A stretch of DNA of 64,000 nucleotides, taken from CAZDVK01 sp964508915 (lineage in GTDB: Bacteria > Pseudomonadota > Alphaproteobacteria > Paracaedibacterales > CAIULA01). The notes below the pieces were generated by a model. That model did no database searches. It saw nothing but the letters and a program-made list of their open reading frames with translations, and had not been told where the DNA came from. Within the stretch, counting starts at the first letter, position 1. The number at the start of each line of letters is the position of its first letter. The translations under genes were made by a program, and so were the position numbers. The stretch covers positions 32,317-96,316 of the forward strand of contig CAZDVK010000005.1 in the NCBI GenBank assembly GCA_964508915.1, read 5' to 3'. Of this stretch, positions 10,104 through 18,579 are shown piece after piece.

Positions 10104-10127
10104 GCCCCGTTTATCGGGGCTTTTTTT
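10104..10127 (+). terminator. Intrinsic terminator of rpsD
   Basis: GCCCCG (10104-10109) pairs perfectly with CGGGGC (10115-10120) over a 5-base loop and runs straight into seven T. It lies between the rpsD stop and the map ATG, so an in-frame TTG at 10086 cannot be the real start of map. Confidence 0.88.
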
Positions 10128-10145
10128 ATATATGGAGAGCCCCCC

Positions 10146-10955
10146 ATGATTCACCCTTTGCACCATGAACACACTGAACATTGCAGCCACCACCACCCTG
10201 AGCCAGAGGAGATTATTATCCATAAAGCTGAAGATTTTGAAGGCATGCGTCAAGCAGGGCGATTGGCCGCACAAACGTTAGATTATATCACCCCGTATGT
10301 GGTGCCTGGTGTCACAACTGACGAACTAGACCGTTTATGCCATGATTTTATTGTGTCACACGGTGCCATTCCCGCCCCCTTAGGGTATAAGGGGTTTCCA
10401 AAATCCATTTGTACATCCATCAACCATGTGGTGTGCCACGGCATTCCAGGCCCTAAAAAACTGGCCACCGGCGATATTATTAATATTGACGTGACTGTTA
10501 TTTTGAATGGCTGGCACGGTGATACAAGCCGCATGTTTTCCCTTGGGAAAGTTGGCATACGGGCGGAAAAATTAATAAATGTCACATACGAAGCCATGAT
10601 GCGCGGTATTGACGTTGTTAAACCAGGCGCCACCATTGGTGATATTGGCCATGCCATTCAAACATTCGTTGAAAAAAATGGCTTTTCTGTGGTGCGTGAT
10701 TTTTGCGGCCATGGTTTGGGAAAAATTTTTCATATGCCCCCCCAGGTGGTGCATTACGGTAAACCTGGCCAGGGCGATGTGTTGCAAGAAGGCATGTTTT
10801 TTACCATTGAACCCATGGTGAATGCGGGCAAATACCCCGTGATGATTTTACAAGATGGGTGGACAGCCGTCACCCGTGATAAGTCATTATCGGCCCAATA
10901 CGAACACAGCATTGGTGTGACAACCACAGGCTATGAAATTTTCACTGTAAGTTGA
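10146..10955 (+). CDS. map: Type I methionine aminopeptidase with a histidine-rich N-terminal extension
   Basis: Removes the initiator Met from nascent proteins. The five metal ligands sit at the spacing known from E. coli: Asp115, Asp126 (GDTS), His189 (GHGLG), Glu222 (TIEPM) and Glu253 (QYEHS). ATG at 10146 is chosen because GGAGAG lies 7 bases upstream and the longer frame would read through the rpsD terminator. The protein is 269 residues; the catalytic domain begins near residue 25. The first 20 residues hold nine His and a Cys (HPLHHEHTEHCSHHH), which is not typical of MAP and could bind metal. Nothing downstream on this strand until eno. Confidence 0.96.
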   Translation: MIHPLHHEHTEHCSHHHPEPEEIIIHKAEDFEGMRQAGRLAAQTLDYITPYVVPGVTTDELDRLCHDFIVSHGAIPAPLGYKGFPKSICTSINHVVCHGIPGPKKLATGDIINIDVTVILNGWHGDTSRMFSLGKVGIRAEKLINVTYEAMMRGIDVVKPGATIGDIGHAIQTFVEKNGFSVVRDFCGHGLGKIFHMPPQVVHYGKPGQGDVLQEGMFFTIEPMVNAGKYPVMILQDGWTAVTRDKSLSAQYEHSIGVTTTGYEIFTVS

Positions 10956-10963
10956 AAAAACTT

Positions 10964-11210
10964 GGATCCCCGCTTCCGCGGGGATGACAAAAAGTGTTGA
11001 CCTCCCACTTTAACTATAAAAGATGATCAAAAAGGATGTCATTCCCTCGAAGGAGGGAATCTATAAAAAAATGAAAATCAATAAAATTAACAGAATCTCT
11101 TTAGATCCCCGCCTACCCGGGGACGACAGGAAGAGTTGAACCCTTGTATTAAGTCGTCCTGAACTTGGTTTGCTATCGCTTGCCCTACGGGTCAGGATCT
11201 AGATACTGGG
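10964..11210. repeat. Cluster of intergenic palindromic repeats
   Basis: The 320-base gap between map and the next gene is filled with short repeats. Copy 1 at 10964-11000 has the perfect 8-bp stem ATCCCCGC/GCGGGGAT followed by GACA and AGTGTTGA. Copy 3 at 11103-11140 is a direct, slightly diverged repeat of it, ending GACGACAGGAAGAGTTGA. Copy 2 at 11037-11063 is the same kind of element inverted (stem ATTCCCTC/GAGGGAAT next to a GACA complement). A fourth, different element at 11153-11210 has TCCTGA and TCAGGA arms flanking CTAGATAC. These resemble the dispersed GATxCCCGC-type palindromes common in alphaproteobacterial genomes. No ORF here looks real. Confidence 0.7.
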
Positions 11211-11275
11211 GCAAACTGGCACAAACAAGGCAAGGGCAATTCGCCCCTGTCTTAGCGTTTCAGGCACACAACGGC

Positions 11276-13459
11276 CTACCACTCATCGCCGTCAGAAAGA
11301 GTCACACCCCCTGCGGAAGTAGCAACTGGTTTCATCACAGCAACGCCGCCCCTTTCGCCGGAATCATAGGCCATATCTTGTCCAAAACTACTGCTGCCAT
11401 AGCTTCCGCCCCACTCTGGCTCATCTGGAAATTCTGTGTCGACTGGAACTCGGTTTTTAATAAGCCTGCCTTTAGCACCAAACGTATCTTCCAGCGTATA
11501 CAGGCTTTTTTTCACATCTGCTTCCAACTTCCCTGATTGGGAACTGATTTCACGAACCTTAGCCACATCATCGACAATACCATCAACCTCTGCCTTCATA
11601 GCTAAGGCGCACAGGTACATGTTTTCAGCGTGGGTTCGTTCGTAAGCAGATCTATAATCCCGGTGCATCATACTATGGTGCAAGTCCCAATCTTGCAATG
11701 TCTTTCTATGTGGATAAAGTTCCAACATTCTGGTGTCTTTTTGCGTTACATTTTCTTTTAACATTTCCAAAATCAACAAAAACTCTTCTTTTGTTGCTGG
11801 GCGTTTGCTAATGCCAAAATCGCTACGACCCGCTAAAATTTTCAGGTTTTGGTTTTGCATCACAGAAGTTGAGCCATAATGGCCAACATCAGGAAGCCTA
11901 TTTTCTGTTTTTTCCGCGTAATTCGTAACTTCTGTCATCAGGCAAACTGATCGTAAAGCAGCTGAATTCACTTGGGGAACAAAACGTCTTCCATCATGAC
12001 TATGAAGTGCATCATCATGTTGGAATAAAGCTGTCATACCTGCTGGTTCCCACACGCGCAGCTCTAATGAACCTATATCTACTTCGCCCTCCAATGCAGA
12101 GACATCAATATTCCAACCAATCATAAAAGCCCTCACGGCAGAATCATCTGGCAATTGATTAAACAATGGGTTTCTATAAAGCTGATCATACAATTCTGGT
12201 TCTACTCGTGTTGGATTTCCAAGGTTCACTTTAAAAAAGTCTGTAAAACCATGTACACTTCCGTATTGTTCCACCAAGCCAGCAATGGCTGGGTTAACAA
12301 GCCTCCCACTATTAGGATAAAGCATATAGATGCCACCTCTTCCAATATTTGGGTCAGGGTTAGATAAAATTCTAAACAGGCGATTTTGCTGTTCTTCTTC
12401 TGTAAAAACTTGTTCGAATGTGCCAAAACTACGCAAATTAGAAATGGCTTCTACACGTAATTCAGGCACAAGAGTAAAAAGTTCGTTTAACTGGTCAATA
12501 GAAATATGTCCTGGCACCCCGTACCCTAACATTTGGTTTCCGTTTTCTGCTAAAGCTTCACAAAATACGGGCATAAGGCGTTGTTTAAACACATCCCTAA
12601 ATCCAAGATGACTACTACCAGCATAGACAGAGGAGTTACCTGTTAATTTGGTTTTAAAACTGTCAAAATTACCACTTCCATTTATAACGGCATACAACCC
12701 GTCATATTCGTTATTCACCATCAAAAATAATTGATATTGCAGATCAGCATCTTCAAAAAGGCGTTTTGCATTCGTAAAATAATGCTCAACCATTGGGTGT
12801 ACTTGGCGAACTTTTCCTTTTGGAATTTTATTCAAATACAATGGAAGGCTTGACCCTGCAGGTTTTACATTCAAAAGCATGGGGCAATTGCTTACAAACT
12901 GGAAAAAAGAATCTTCAGCCGGTGGCGGTGATTGAGAGGAACCTCCAGAATCAAGGAAAGAAGACGAACGCGACCATTCCACTAAAATACCCCTTAACAC
13001 CGCTGGTGCAACTTTTTCTAAAAGTTCTTCTTGTTTGAATGTATTGCTATCAATTTTTCTGGCTAAGCTTTCGTAAATAGGTGCAGAAAAAAGTTTATGT
13101 AGACCATCATCAAAAGGGAGGCGACCATACTGGTCAGGTGTTAGCATTAATTGTGGTGCGGTTTCGATAATGTCAATAATTTTAGCCTCAATACCTGGGT
13201 ATTTTGCTTGCGGGTCTCCCATGAAGCATCCACCCCAAAGTTCAGCCAAGACATGAAGGGCATTCTTTTCAGTACCTTCTTCCTTGAATACTAAAGGGCC
13301 GTGCACTTTTAAGGCCATTATCTGTTGAAACTTGGCTTGATCTTGAGCATCCCGTTCAGTCTGAGAAGTTTTCCAATCCACCCAATTCATAGCATTCACA
13401 GCTGTGGCAGTGGTAACGGCCAAAAAAAACGCCAAAAAATGTGTATAAAATTTTTTCAT
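11276..13459 (-). CDS. Large exported protein of unknown function, 727 aa
   Basis: A signal peptide is clear (MKKFYTHFLAFFLAVTTATAVNA). Residues about 60-125 (NALHVLAELWGG, then AKIIDIIETAPQLM and YGRLPFDDGLHKLF) recall degenerate ankyrin-type helix pairs, but I would not call ankyrin on this alone. The remainder has no recognised domain. There is a Ser/Pro linker near 175 (SSQSPPP), and the last 50 residues are Gly/Ser-rich and low complexity, ending SDGDEW. No membrane segment beyond the signal. It is a single leftward gene. A perfect CtrA-type box lies about 52-67 bases upstream of its ATG, which suggests cell-cycle-linked expression. Confidence 0.72.
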   Translation of the reverse strand: MKKFYTHFLAFFLAVTTATAVNAMNWVDWKTSQTERDAQDQAKFQQIMALKVHGPLVFKEEGTEKNALHVLAELWGGCFMGDPQAKYPGIEAKIIDIIETAPQLMLTPDQYGRLPFDDGLHKLFSAPIYESLARKIDSNTFKQEELLEKVAPAVLRGILVEWSRSSSFLDSGGSSQSPPPAEDSFFQFVSNCPMLLNVKPAGSSLPLYLNKIPKGKVRQVHPMVEHYFTNAKRLFEDADLQYQLFLMVNNEYDGLYAVINGSGNFDSFKTKLTGNSSVYAGSSHLGFRDVFKQRLMPVFCEALAENGNQMLGYGVPGHISIDQLNELFTLVPELRVEAISNLRSFGTFEQVFTEEEQQNRLFRILSNPDPNIGRGGIYMLYPNSGRLVNPAIAGLVEQYGSVHGFTDFFKVNLGNPTRVEPELYDQLYRNPLFNQLPDDSAVRAFMIGWNIDVSALEGEVDIGSLELRVWEPAGMTALFQHDDALHSHDGRRFVPQVNSAALRSVCLMTEVTNYAEKTENRLPDVGHYGSTSVMQNQNLKILAGRSDFGISKRPATKEEFLLILEMLKENVTQKDTRMLELYPHRKTLQDWDLHHSMMHRDYRSAYERTHAENMYLCALAMKAEVDGIVDDVAKVREISSQSGKLEADVKKSLYTLEDTFGAKGRLIKNRVPVDTEFPDEPEWGGSYGSSSFGQDMAYDSGERGGVAVMKPVATSAGGVTLSDGDEW

Positions 13460-13510
13460 AAGACTACCTGGTTATACATATGTATCCAAATTTATATTAT
13501 ATAAATAATT

Positions 13511-13526
13511 GTTAAAACAAGGTTAA
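13511..13526 (-). promoter_or_regulatory. CtrA box (TTAA-N7-TTAAC) upstream of the 727-aa exported gene
   Basis: On the minus strand the site reads TTAA, seven bases, TTAAC, an exact match to the full CtrA consensus known from Caulobacter. It stands 52 bases upstream of the leftward ATG at 13459. It is also 129 bases before the eno ATG on the other strand, so either gene could be the target. Confidence 0.5.
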
Positions 13527-13654
13527 TTTATATTAATTTTTATATTTCACCATCATCAACACAAAGTTCCCCCTCAAACATAGTGCTGGCAGGTTGTTTC
13601 CACCTTCTGTAAAGTGGGGTGGTATTGAATGAACACACAGCAAAAGGAACGCCC

Positions 13655-14908
13655 ATGACAGCCATTCTCGATATTCACGCCCGTGAGATTTTGGATTCCC
13701 GCGGAAACCCAACTGTTGAAGTAGACGTGGTGCTTGAATGCGGGTCTGTGGGTCGGGCGGCGGTGCCTTCGGGTGCATCAACCGGGTCATTCGAAGCCCT
13801 GGAAAAACGTGATGGAGAACCCGATCGTTACAATGGAAAAGGTGTTCAAACCGTTGTGGACCTGGTGAATGATGAAGTTTTTGAAGCATTAGTGGGGTTA
13901 GATGGCGAAGACCAGCGAACTATTGACCAAGTTTTGCTTGATTTAGATGGTACTGAAAACAAAAGCCGGTTAGGTGCCAATGGTACCCTGGGCGTTAGCT
14001 TAGCTGTTGCCAAAGCAGCCGCTGAATCTGTTGGGGTTCCCCTCTACCGATACATCGGTGGCGTAAACGCCCACGTATTGCCTATGCCCATGATGAATAT
14101 TTTAAATGGTGGTGCCCATGCAGATAACCCCGTTGATATTCAAGAATTTATGATTATTCCATCATCCGCCCCATCGTTGACAGAGGCTGTTCGCATGGGG
14201 GCCGAGGTGTTTCATGCCCTAAAATCCATTCTGAAAGCAAAAGGTTATAACACTAATGTGGGCGATGAAGGAGGTTTGGCCCCTGCCCTTCAAAGCACCG
14301 ATGATGTGATGGATACCATCTTGATGGCTATTGAAAAAGCAGGGTACAGGCCTGGCGAAGATATGCACCTGGCCCTAGATGTTGCTGCCAATGAATTATT
14401 GCAGGGAAATCTTTATACGATTGAAGGCAAAAATTTCAGCACCCAAGATTTGATTTCTTTTTATCAAGACCTAACCCGAAAATACCCCCTTGTTTCCATT
14501 GAGGATGCTTTTGCTGAAGAAGACTGGCAAGGATGGCAGGCATTGACAACAGCTTTAGGTAACGACATTCAATTAGTTGGCGATGATTTATTTGTAACCA
14601 ACACAGAACGCCTTCAACGGGGAATTTCAGAAAAAACAGCGAACGCTATTTTGATTAAACCCAACCAAATTGGCACCCTGTCTGAAACGCTAGACACCAT
14701 TGCCCTTGCCCAACGAAATGGTTACAAAACGGTTATTTCCCACCGGTCTGGTGAAACAGAAGATACAACCATTGCCGATATTGCTGTTGCCACCAATGCG
14801 GGGCAAATTAAAACAGGGTCCCTGTGCCGTACTGACCGCGTGGCAAAATACAACCGCCTGATTCGCATTGAAGAAGAATTGGGCTTAAATGGTGTGATGG
14901 GAATTTAG
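13655..14908 (+). CDS. eno: Enolase
   Basis: Interconverts 2-phosphoglycerate and phosphoenolpyruvate in glycolysis. The full family signature is present: HAREILDSRGNPTVEVDV at the N-terminus, GASTGSFEALE (substrate loop), LNGGAHADN, GDEGGLAP, the Mg ligands in LALDVA, SIEDAF and GDDLF, the signature ILIKPNQIGTL and the SHRSGETED block. It is 417 residues from the ATG at 13655, slightly shorter than the usual 420-430. That ATG is chosen because AAAGGA lies about 7 bases upstream and the conserved start follows at once; an upstream in-frame start at 13619 lacks this. It converges on chpT with one base between the stop codons. Confidence 0.98.
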   Translation: MTAILDIHAREILDSRGNPTVEVDVVLECGSVGRAAVPSGASTGSFEALEKRDGEPDRYNGKGVQTVVDLVNDEVFEALVGLDGEDQRTIDQVLLDLDGTENKSRLGANGTLGVSLAVAKAAAESVGVPLYRYIGGVNAHVLPMPMMNILNGGAHADNPVDIQEFMIIPSSAPSLTEAVRMGAEVFHALKSILKAKGYNTNVGDEGGLAPALQSTDDVMDTILMAIEKAGYRPGEDMHLALDVAANELLQGNLYTIEGKNFSTQDLISFYQDLTRKYPLVSIEDAFAEEDWQGWQALTTALGNDIQLVGDDLFVTNTERLQRGISEKTANAILIKPNQIGTLSETLDTIALAQRNGYKTVISHRSGETEDTTIADIAVATNAGQIKTGSLCRTDRVAKYNRLIRIEEELGLNGVMGI

Positions 14909-14909
14909 G

Positions 14910-15527
14910 CTAAAGGTTTTTGCCTATTGCCTTAATTTCAAAAAAGCCAGGCTGGCTTGAGGTGTGAATTTGTTTATTGCATTCCTGGGCCAGCATTTTT
15001 GCAAAATAAGGAAAAATACTGCGGGATGTTTGGCTTTCTAACGATGCGTCCACACCCGTTAGAATATCCTCATAACCGGGCCTTAGCTGGGCCAAATCCC
15101 CTTCGCTTTGACTGATTATATTATTATTGTGATCAACAGAAACGGTTAGTTTTCCACCGCGTGGTAACCCTTCTAGTCCCATAAAGGCTAATGCCAAAAT
15201 AAGTCGGGCTGGCACACCTGCTGGTGCTTCAATAAGGTTTGGCGCTATTAAAGAAAATGACACCTTATTATGCTGGGCGCATTCTTTTAAAATATCGCAA
15301 ACTTCTGGGAAGGTTGGGGTACTTGAACCTGAACTGAAAATGGAACGGAAAAATTTTAGGCGGCTTTTCATAACGCCGGCACTTTGCATCAACAGATCAT
15401 AAGTATCGGCTGAAAAAGATTCGCCGTCACCAGCCATTTCAAGGCCTAAGGACAGACTATTCAATGGGGTTGCTAGGTCATGACAGACCTTTGCAACCAC
15501 CAACTGAGTCAAAAGCAGAGAATTCAT
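14910..15527 (-). CDS. chpT: ChpT-like histidine phosphotransferase
   Basis: The N-terminal helix carries CHDLATPLNSLSLGLEM, matching the phospho-accepting H-box of ChpT (His16 would be the phosphorylated residue). The later part (about 110-200) resembles the degenerate GHKL/ATPase-like ChpT domain (ARLILALAFMGLEGLPRGG). In alphaproteobacteria ChpT passes phosphate from CckA to CtrA and CpdR and so controls the cell cycle. At 205 residues the length fits. CckA and CtrA are not in this window, but several CtrA-type boxes are. It is followed upstream on the same strand by the RRM gene 21 bases away, so the two may be cotranscribed. Confidence 0.8.
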   Translation of the reverse strand: MNSLLLTQLVVAKVCHDLATPLNSLSLGLEMAGDGESFSADTYDLLMQSAGVMKSRLKFFRSIFSSGSSTPTFPEVCDILKECAQHNKVSFSLIAPNLIEAPAGVPARLILALAFMGLEGLPRGGKLTVSVDHNNNIISQSEGDLAQLRPGYEDILTGVDASLESQTSRSIFPYFAKMLAQECNKQIHTSSQPGFFEIKAIGKNL

Positions 15528-15548
15528 CCTGCTATAATAACTGAATAA

Positions 15549-15875
15549 TTACCGCTGAGGGCGGCTTGGGGAAAACCCACCAGGGCGGCGTGGTCTTTGA
15601 TCCCTTTGGTCTCTTTGTTCTCTGGGTTCTTCTGGCAAAGCTTCGGCAACGCGAATCACGCGGCCACCAATTTCTTGACCATTAAGCTGCGCAACGGCTT
15701 TCGATGCACCTTCTTCTGTAGACATTTCGACAAATCCAAAGCCTTTGCTGCGGCCAGACTGGCGATCTGTAATAACCCGGGCTGATGCAACTTCACCAGC
15801 TTGCGAAAAAACGTCTTTAAGCCCGTTATCATTCATTGAAAAAGCCAAATTACTGACGTATAGTTTTTTATTCAT
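15549..15875 (-). CDS. Single-RRM RNA-binding protein
   Basis: 108 residues with one RNA recognition motif at about 3-80: RNP2 is LYVSNL and RNP1 is KGFGFVEM, and the conserved aromatic residues that stack on RNA are present. The last 25 residues are rich in Arg, Gln, Asp and Gly (REQRDQRDQRPRRPGGF), a flexible tail typical of the cold-inducible glycine-rich RNA-binding proteins of cyanobacteria and proteobacteria. Likely an RNA chaperone acting in the cytoplasm. The ATG at 15875 has AGGAGC about 6 bases upstream. Confidence 0.93.
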   Translation of the reverse strand: MNKKLYVSNLAFSMNDNGLKDVFSQAGEVASARVITDRQSGRSKGFGFVEMSTEEGASKAVAQLNGQEIGGRVIRVAEALPEEPREQRDQRDQRPRRPGGFSPSRPQR

Positions 15876-15992
15876 GTATGCTCCTGTTTAACAACTTTTT
15901 CCGTGCTACTCAAAAGCATTTGCATCGATCTTTGGCTACGGACATTACTACAAGGGATTATACGAAGCCATATATTAAAAAGCAGTAAAAAA

Positions 15993-16946
15993 ATGACATT
16001 TTTTTTGAAAATTCCAAAAGAAAGCGATAACGTTTTGTCTCATGTGTTGCAATTTGAACAATTTTGGAACCTGTATCAACAAGGGGCGCTATCCCCGTGT
16101 TGGCTGTTAATTGGCCAATCTGGCGTCGGGAAAGCAACTTTTGCGTACCAGTTTGCTGGCAAAATTTTGGCCCAAAACACCCAAAACCCCTGTGGCTTAA
16201 AAGATACAGTCGTTAAGCGTCAAATTTCGGTTGGAAGCTACCCCAACCTATTTGTTCTAGAACCCAAACCCACAGAAGATGGATTGCCTGGCAAAGAAAT
16301 TGTCATGGATGATGTTCGCCACGCCATTAAATTTCTAAGGCAATCCCCAACAATCCCCGGTTGGCGCGTTGTTATTATTGACTCAATTAATGAACTCAAT
16401 CGGTTTTCTGCCAACGCCTTACTGAAAATTCTTGAAGAACCACCGCAAAAAACGCTGATTCTGATGATATGCCATTCTTTGGGCACGGTCTTACCAACCA
16501 TACGGTCACGATGCCAGAAAATGTTTTTTTCACCCCTCACCTCAACAGACTTTGAAAAAACCCTAGCAGACCCTTTGGATGAAAAAATTTTTGACCTATG
16601 TCAGGGAAGCCTAGGGCTTTACCATCAAATACAAGAGGCAGGTGGCCATTCTTTCATTGACGCCTGCGAACAAGCTGTTCAAGCCGCCTACACCAAAAAC
16701 ACAAACCTGTATCAAAAATTTTCCGAAACTTATGGCAAACAGAATTTGCACCTAAACTGTTTTACAAGAATTATTGGCCCTATTTTATATAGGCAAACTT
16801 TAAAAAACCTACCCAACCCCGTTTATGCCAATGCATATAGCGCCGTTCTTCAGTTTTTGAATGCTTCAGATCAGGCGCATTTAGACCCAACCCAAAAACT
16901 GCTCGCCTTATTTTTAATAATTGAAAAGAACGCCAATAGCTTTTAG
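15993..16946 (+). CDS. holB: DNA polymerase III subunit delta'
   Basis: Part of the clamp loader that places the beta clamp on DNA. The P-loop is GQSGVGKATF (near residue 46 of the chosen start) and the hallmark SANALLKILEEPP, which holds the SRC-motif region and sensor 1 area, follows near residue 140, with PTIRSRCQ after it. No clear four-Cys zinc module is seen. The frame opens at 15903 but the upstream 30 residues are not family-like; the ATG at 15993, 317 residues, is preferred. It converges on the MscS-type gene with one base between stops. Confidence 0.9.
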   Translation: MTFFLKIPKESDNVLSHVLQFEQFWNLYQQGALSPCWLLIGQSGVGKATFAYQFAGKILAQNTQNPCGLKDTVVKRQISVGSYPNLFVLEPKPTEDGLPGKEIVMDDVRHAIKFLRQSPTIPGWRVVIIDSINELNRFSANALLKILEEPPQKTLILMICHSLGTVLPTIRSRCQKMFFSPLTSTDFEKTLADPLDEKIFDLCQGSLGLYHQIQEAGGHSFIDACEQAVQAAYTKNTNLYQKFSETYGKQNLHLNCFTRIIGPILYRQTLKNLPNPVYANAYSAVLQFLNASDQAHLDPTQKLLALFLIIEKNANSF

Positions 16947-16947
16947 A

Positions 16948-18444
16948 TCATTGGGTAAAAAAGCTTTTGATCCTTTGGGTTATTTCAGCAAGGTGCAAGT
17001 GGTGTTTTTCTTCCTGAGGAAGATTACTTTTTCTGAGCGTATCTTTATTAAGTTGAACACGGCTTAAAGCAAACCTTGCAAAAGTTTCATATAACCTTTC
17101 GTTACTATTTAAAAGATGACTAAAATCTTCTTTTTTAATTTCATAAAACGCAACGTCTGTTTCAGCAACAACAGTTGCTGACCTTTTTTCCCCAAGAAGA
17201 AGTGACATTTCCCCAAAAAAATCCCCTGGGTCCATAATTGCCACAACTTTTTCTTCTTTTTCATTGTGAATCTTTATTGAACAAAAGCCTTTTCTTAAAA
17301 TGAATAAAGAGTCGCCTTCATCACCTTCTTCTATAATGTTCATTCCCTTCGAATAGAATTTTATTTTCATACGATTACTAACATATTCTTTTTCTTCCGG
17401 TTCCAAACCATATAAAAGGGGTAAATTATTAATAAGATTGAAACAAACTTCCTTTTCATCAAGTCTGTACTTATTGGTTTGCTTGATTTTTTCGTTCGAA
17501 TCATAAAAAAGCATCCCAGCACTTGTAATGTGTCTTGAAACTGCTGCGTTAACAAAATTTCTAAGCTTACTTGCACTGAATTTAGGGGGACGTTTAAAAA
17601 CGTCTTCTCCATAGTAGTAGATTTTAATTCTCATGCCACGCTCTGGTTCAATCCGGGAAAACCTCACCAAATGAACAGGGTCTTTCAAGATATATCCCCT
17701 TGCTGCAACTGACGCAAAGGCGTTGTTGATAATTTCGGAAACAAGATTATAACTTTCATTAGGATGAAAATAATAAACAGCGTCAAGTTCAGATATTCTA
17801 TTAGCAGAAACGTAGCTAATAACAACGCTTCCACTCAAAATACTGTTGGGAACAACAAAAAGATACTCACCTTCATCAACAATTGTTACAAAACGCCAAC
17901 CAAGCTTTACAATGTTCCCTGCGTAAGAACGGGATCCATTTTGAATTTCAATGTAATCTCCGATTTTAAAGGCACGATCCATGTTTAAGGCCAAACCAGA
18001 AAAAGCGTCAAGAATAAGTCTTTGAATACCAAGACCAATCATAATACCGATACCACCCATAGCGGTAAACATAGTCGCCACAGATTTGGATGATACATTA
18101 CTTGCAATCAATAAAATTGCCGTGATGTAAACTATTACAGAAATAATTTGAAAAACAATATCTGGTATTTCTTTGTGCAGAATTTTTTTAAGAAGAAAAT
18201 CATATACAAATATAAAAAATAAAACGTTAATTGTATGCGTTATAAAGAAAACTTTGACACCTTGCACCAAAAGATATGGGTCAAATACTGAGCCAGAAAA
18301 ACTGACATGGTGCCCTAAATGAGCATCATGTAAAACGATGTAACGCATCAGAAAAAAAAGAAGCCACATTACGAAAAGGTGGATTGTTTTTTTCCACTGT
18401 ATCATTTTTATAACTGGCAAAGCTTTTAGCCCCTTTTGATTCAT
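16948..18444 (-). CDS. MscS-type mechanosensitive channel with C-terminal cyclic-nucleotide-binding domain
   Basis: 498 residues. Four to five membrane segments occupy the first 150 residues. The pore helix and MscS beta domain follow at about 145-245 (GGIGIMIGLGIQRLILDAFSGL, then FKIGDYIEI and VVPNSIL). A cAMP-receptor-type domain covers about 350-470, with the phosphate-binding-cassette-like run GDFFGEMSLLLGEKRSATVVAET. Such MscS-CNBD fusions (as in MscK-like bCNG channels) are channels whose gating may respond to a nucleotide. The cassette keeps the Gly-Glu and the Arg-Ser-Ala-Thr needed to hold cyclic phosphate. It is a single leftward gene; a TTAA-N7-TTAA near-match to the CtrA box lies upstream at 18553-18567. 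Confidence 0.88.
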   Translation of the reverse strand: MNQKGLKALPVIKMIQWKKTIHLFVMWLLFFLMRYIVLHDAHLGHHVSFSGSVFDPYLLVQGVKVFFITHTINVLFFIFVYDFLLKKILHKEIPDIVFQIISVIVYITAILLIASNVSSKSVATMFTAMGGIGIMIGLGIQRLILDAFSGLALNMDRAFKIGDYIEIQNGSRSYAGNIVKLGWRFVTIVDEGEYLFVVPNSILSGSVVISYVSANRISELDAVYYFHPNESYNLVSEIINNAFASVAARGYILKDPVHLVRFSRIEPERGMRIKIYYYGEDVFKRPPKFSASKLRNFVNAAVSRHITSAGMLFYDSNEKIKQTNKYRLDEKEVCFNLINNLPLLYGLEPEEKEYVSNRMKIKFYSKGMNIIEEGDEGDSLFILRKGFCSIKIHNEKEEKVVAIMDPGDFFGEMSLLLGEKRSATVVAETDVAFYEIKKEDFSHLLNSNERLYETFARFALSRVQLNKDTLRKSNLPQEEKHHLHLAEITQRIKSFFTQ

Positions 18445-18579
18445 TAACTAAGAGAATGACAAGAACCATCACGTGCACTTGGCCTTTGCAGCCAAGTTTT
18501 CGGTGGCAGATTTTAATTCTTCGTCTCTAACGCCGAATGTAAATGAAAATGCTTAAGAAAATATTAAAAGGCTAAAACT

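Noticed and set aside
10086..10145. TTG-initiated N-terminal extension of map
   Set aside because: It would be translated through the rpsD terminator hairpin; ATG 10146 has its own Shine-Dalgarno.
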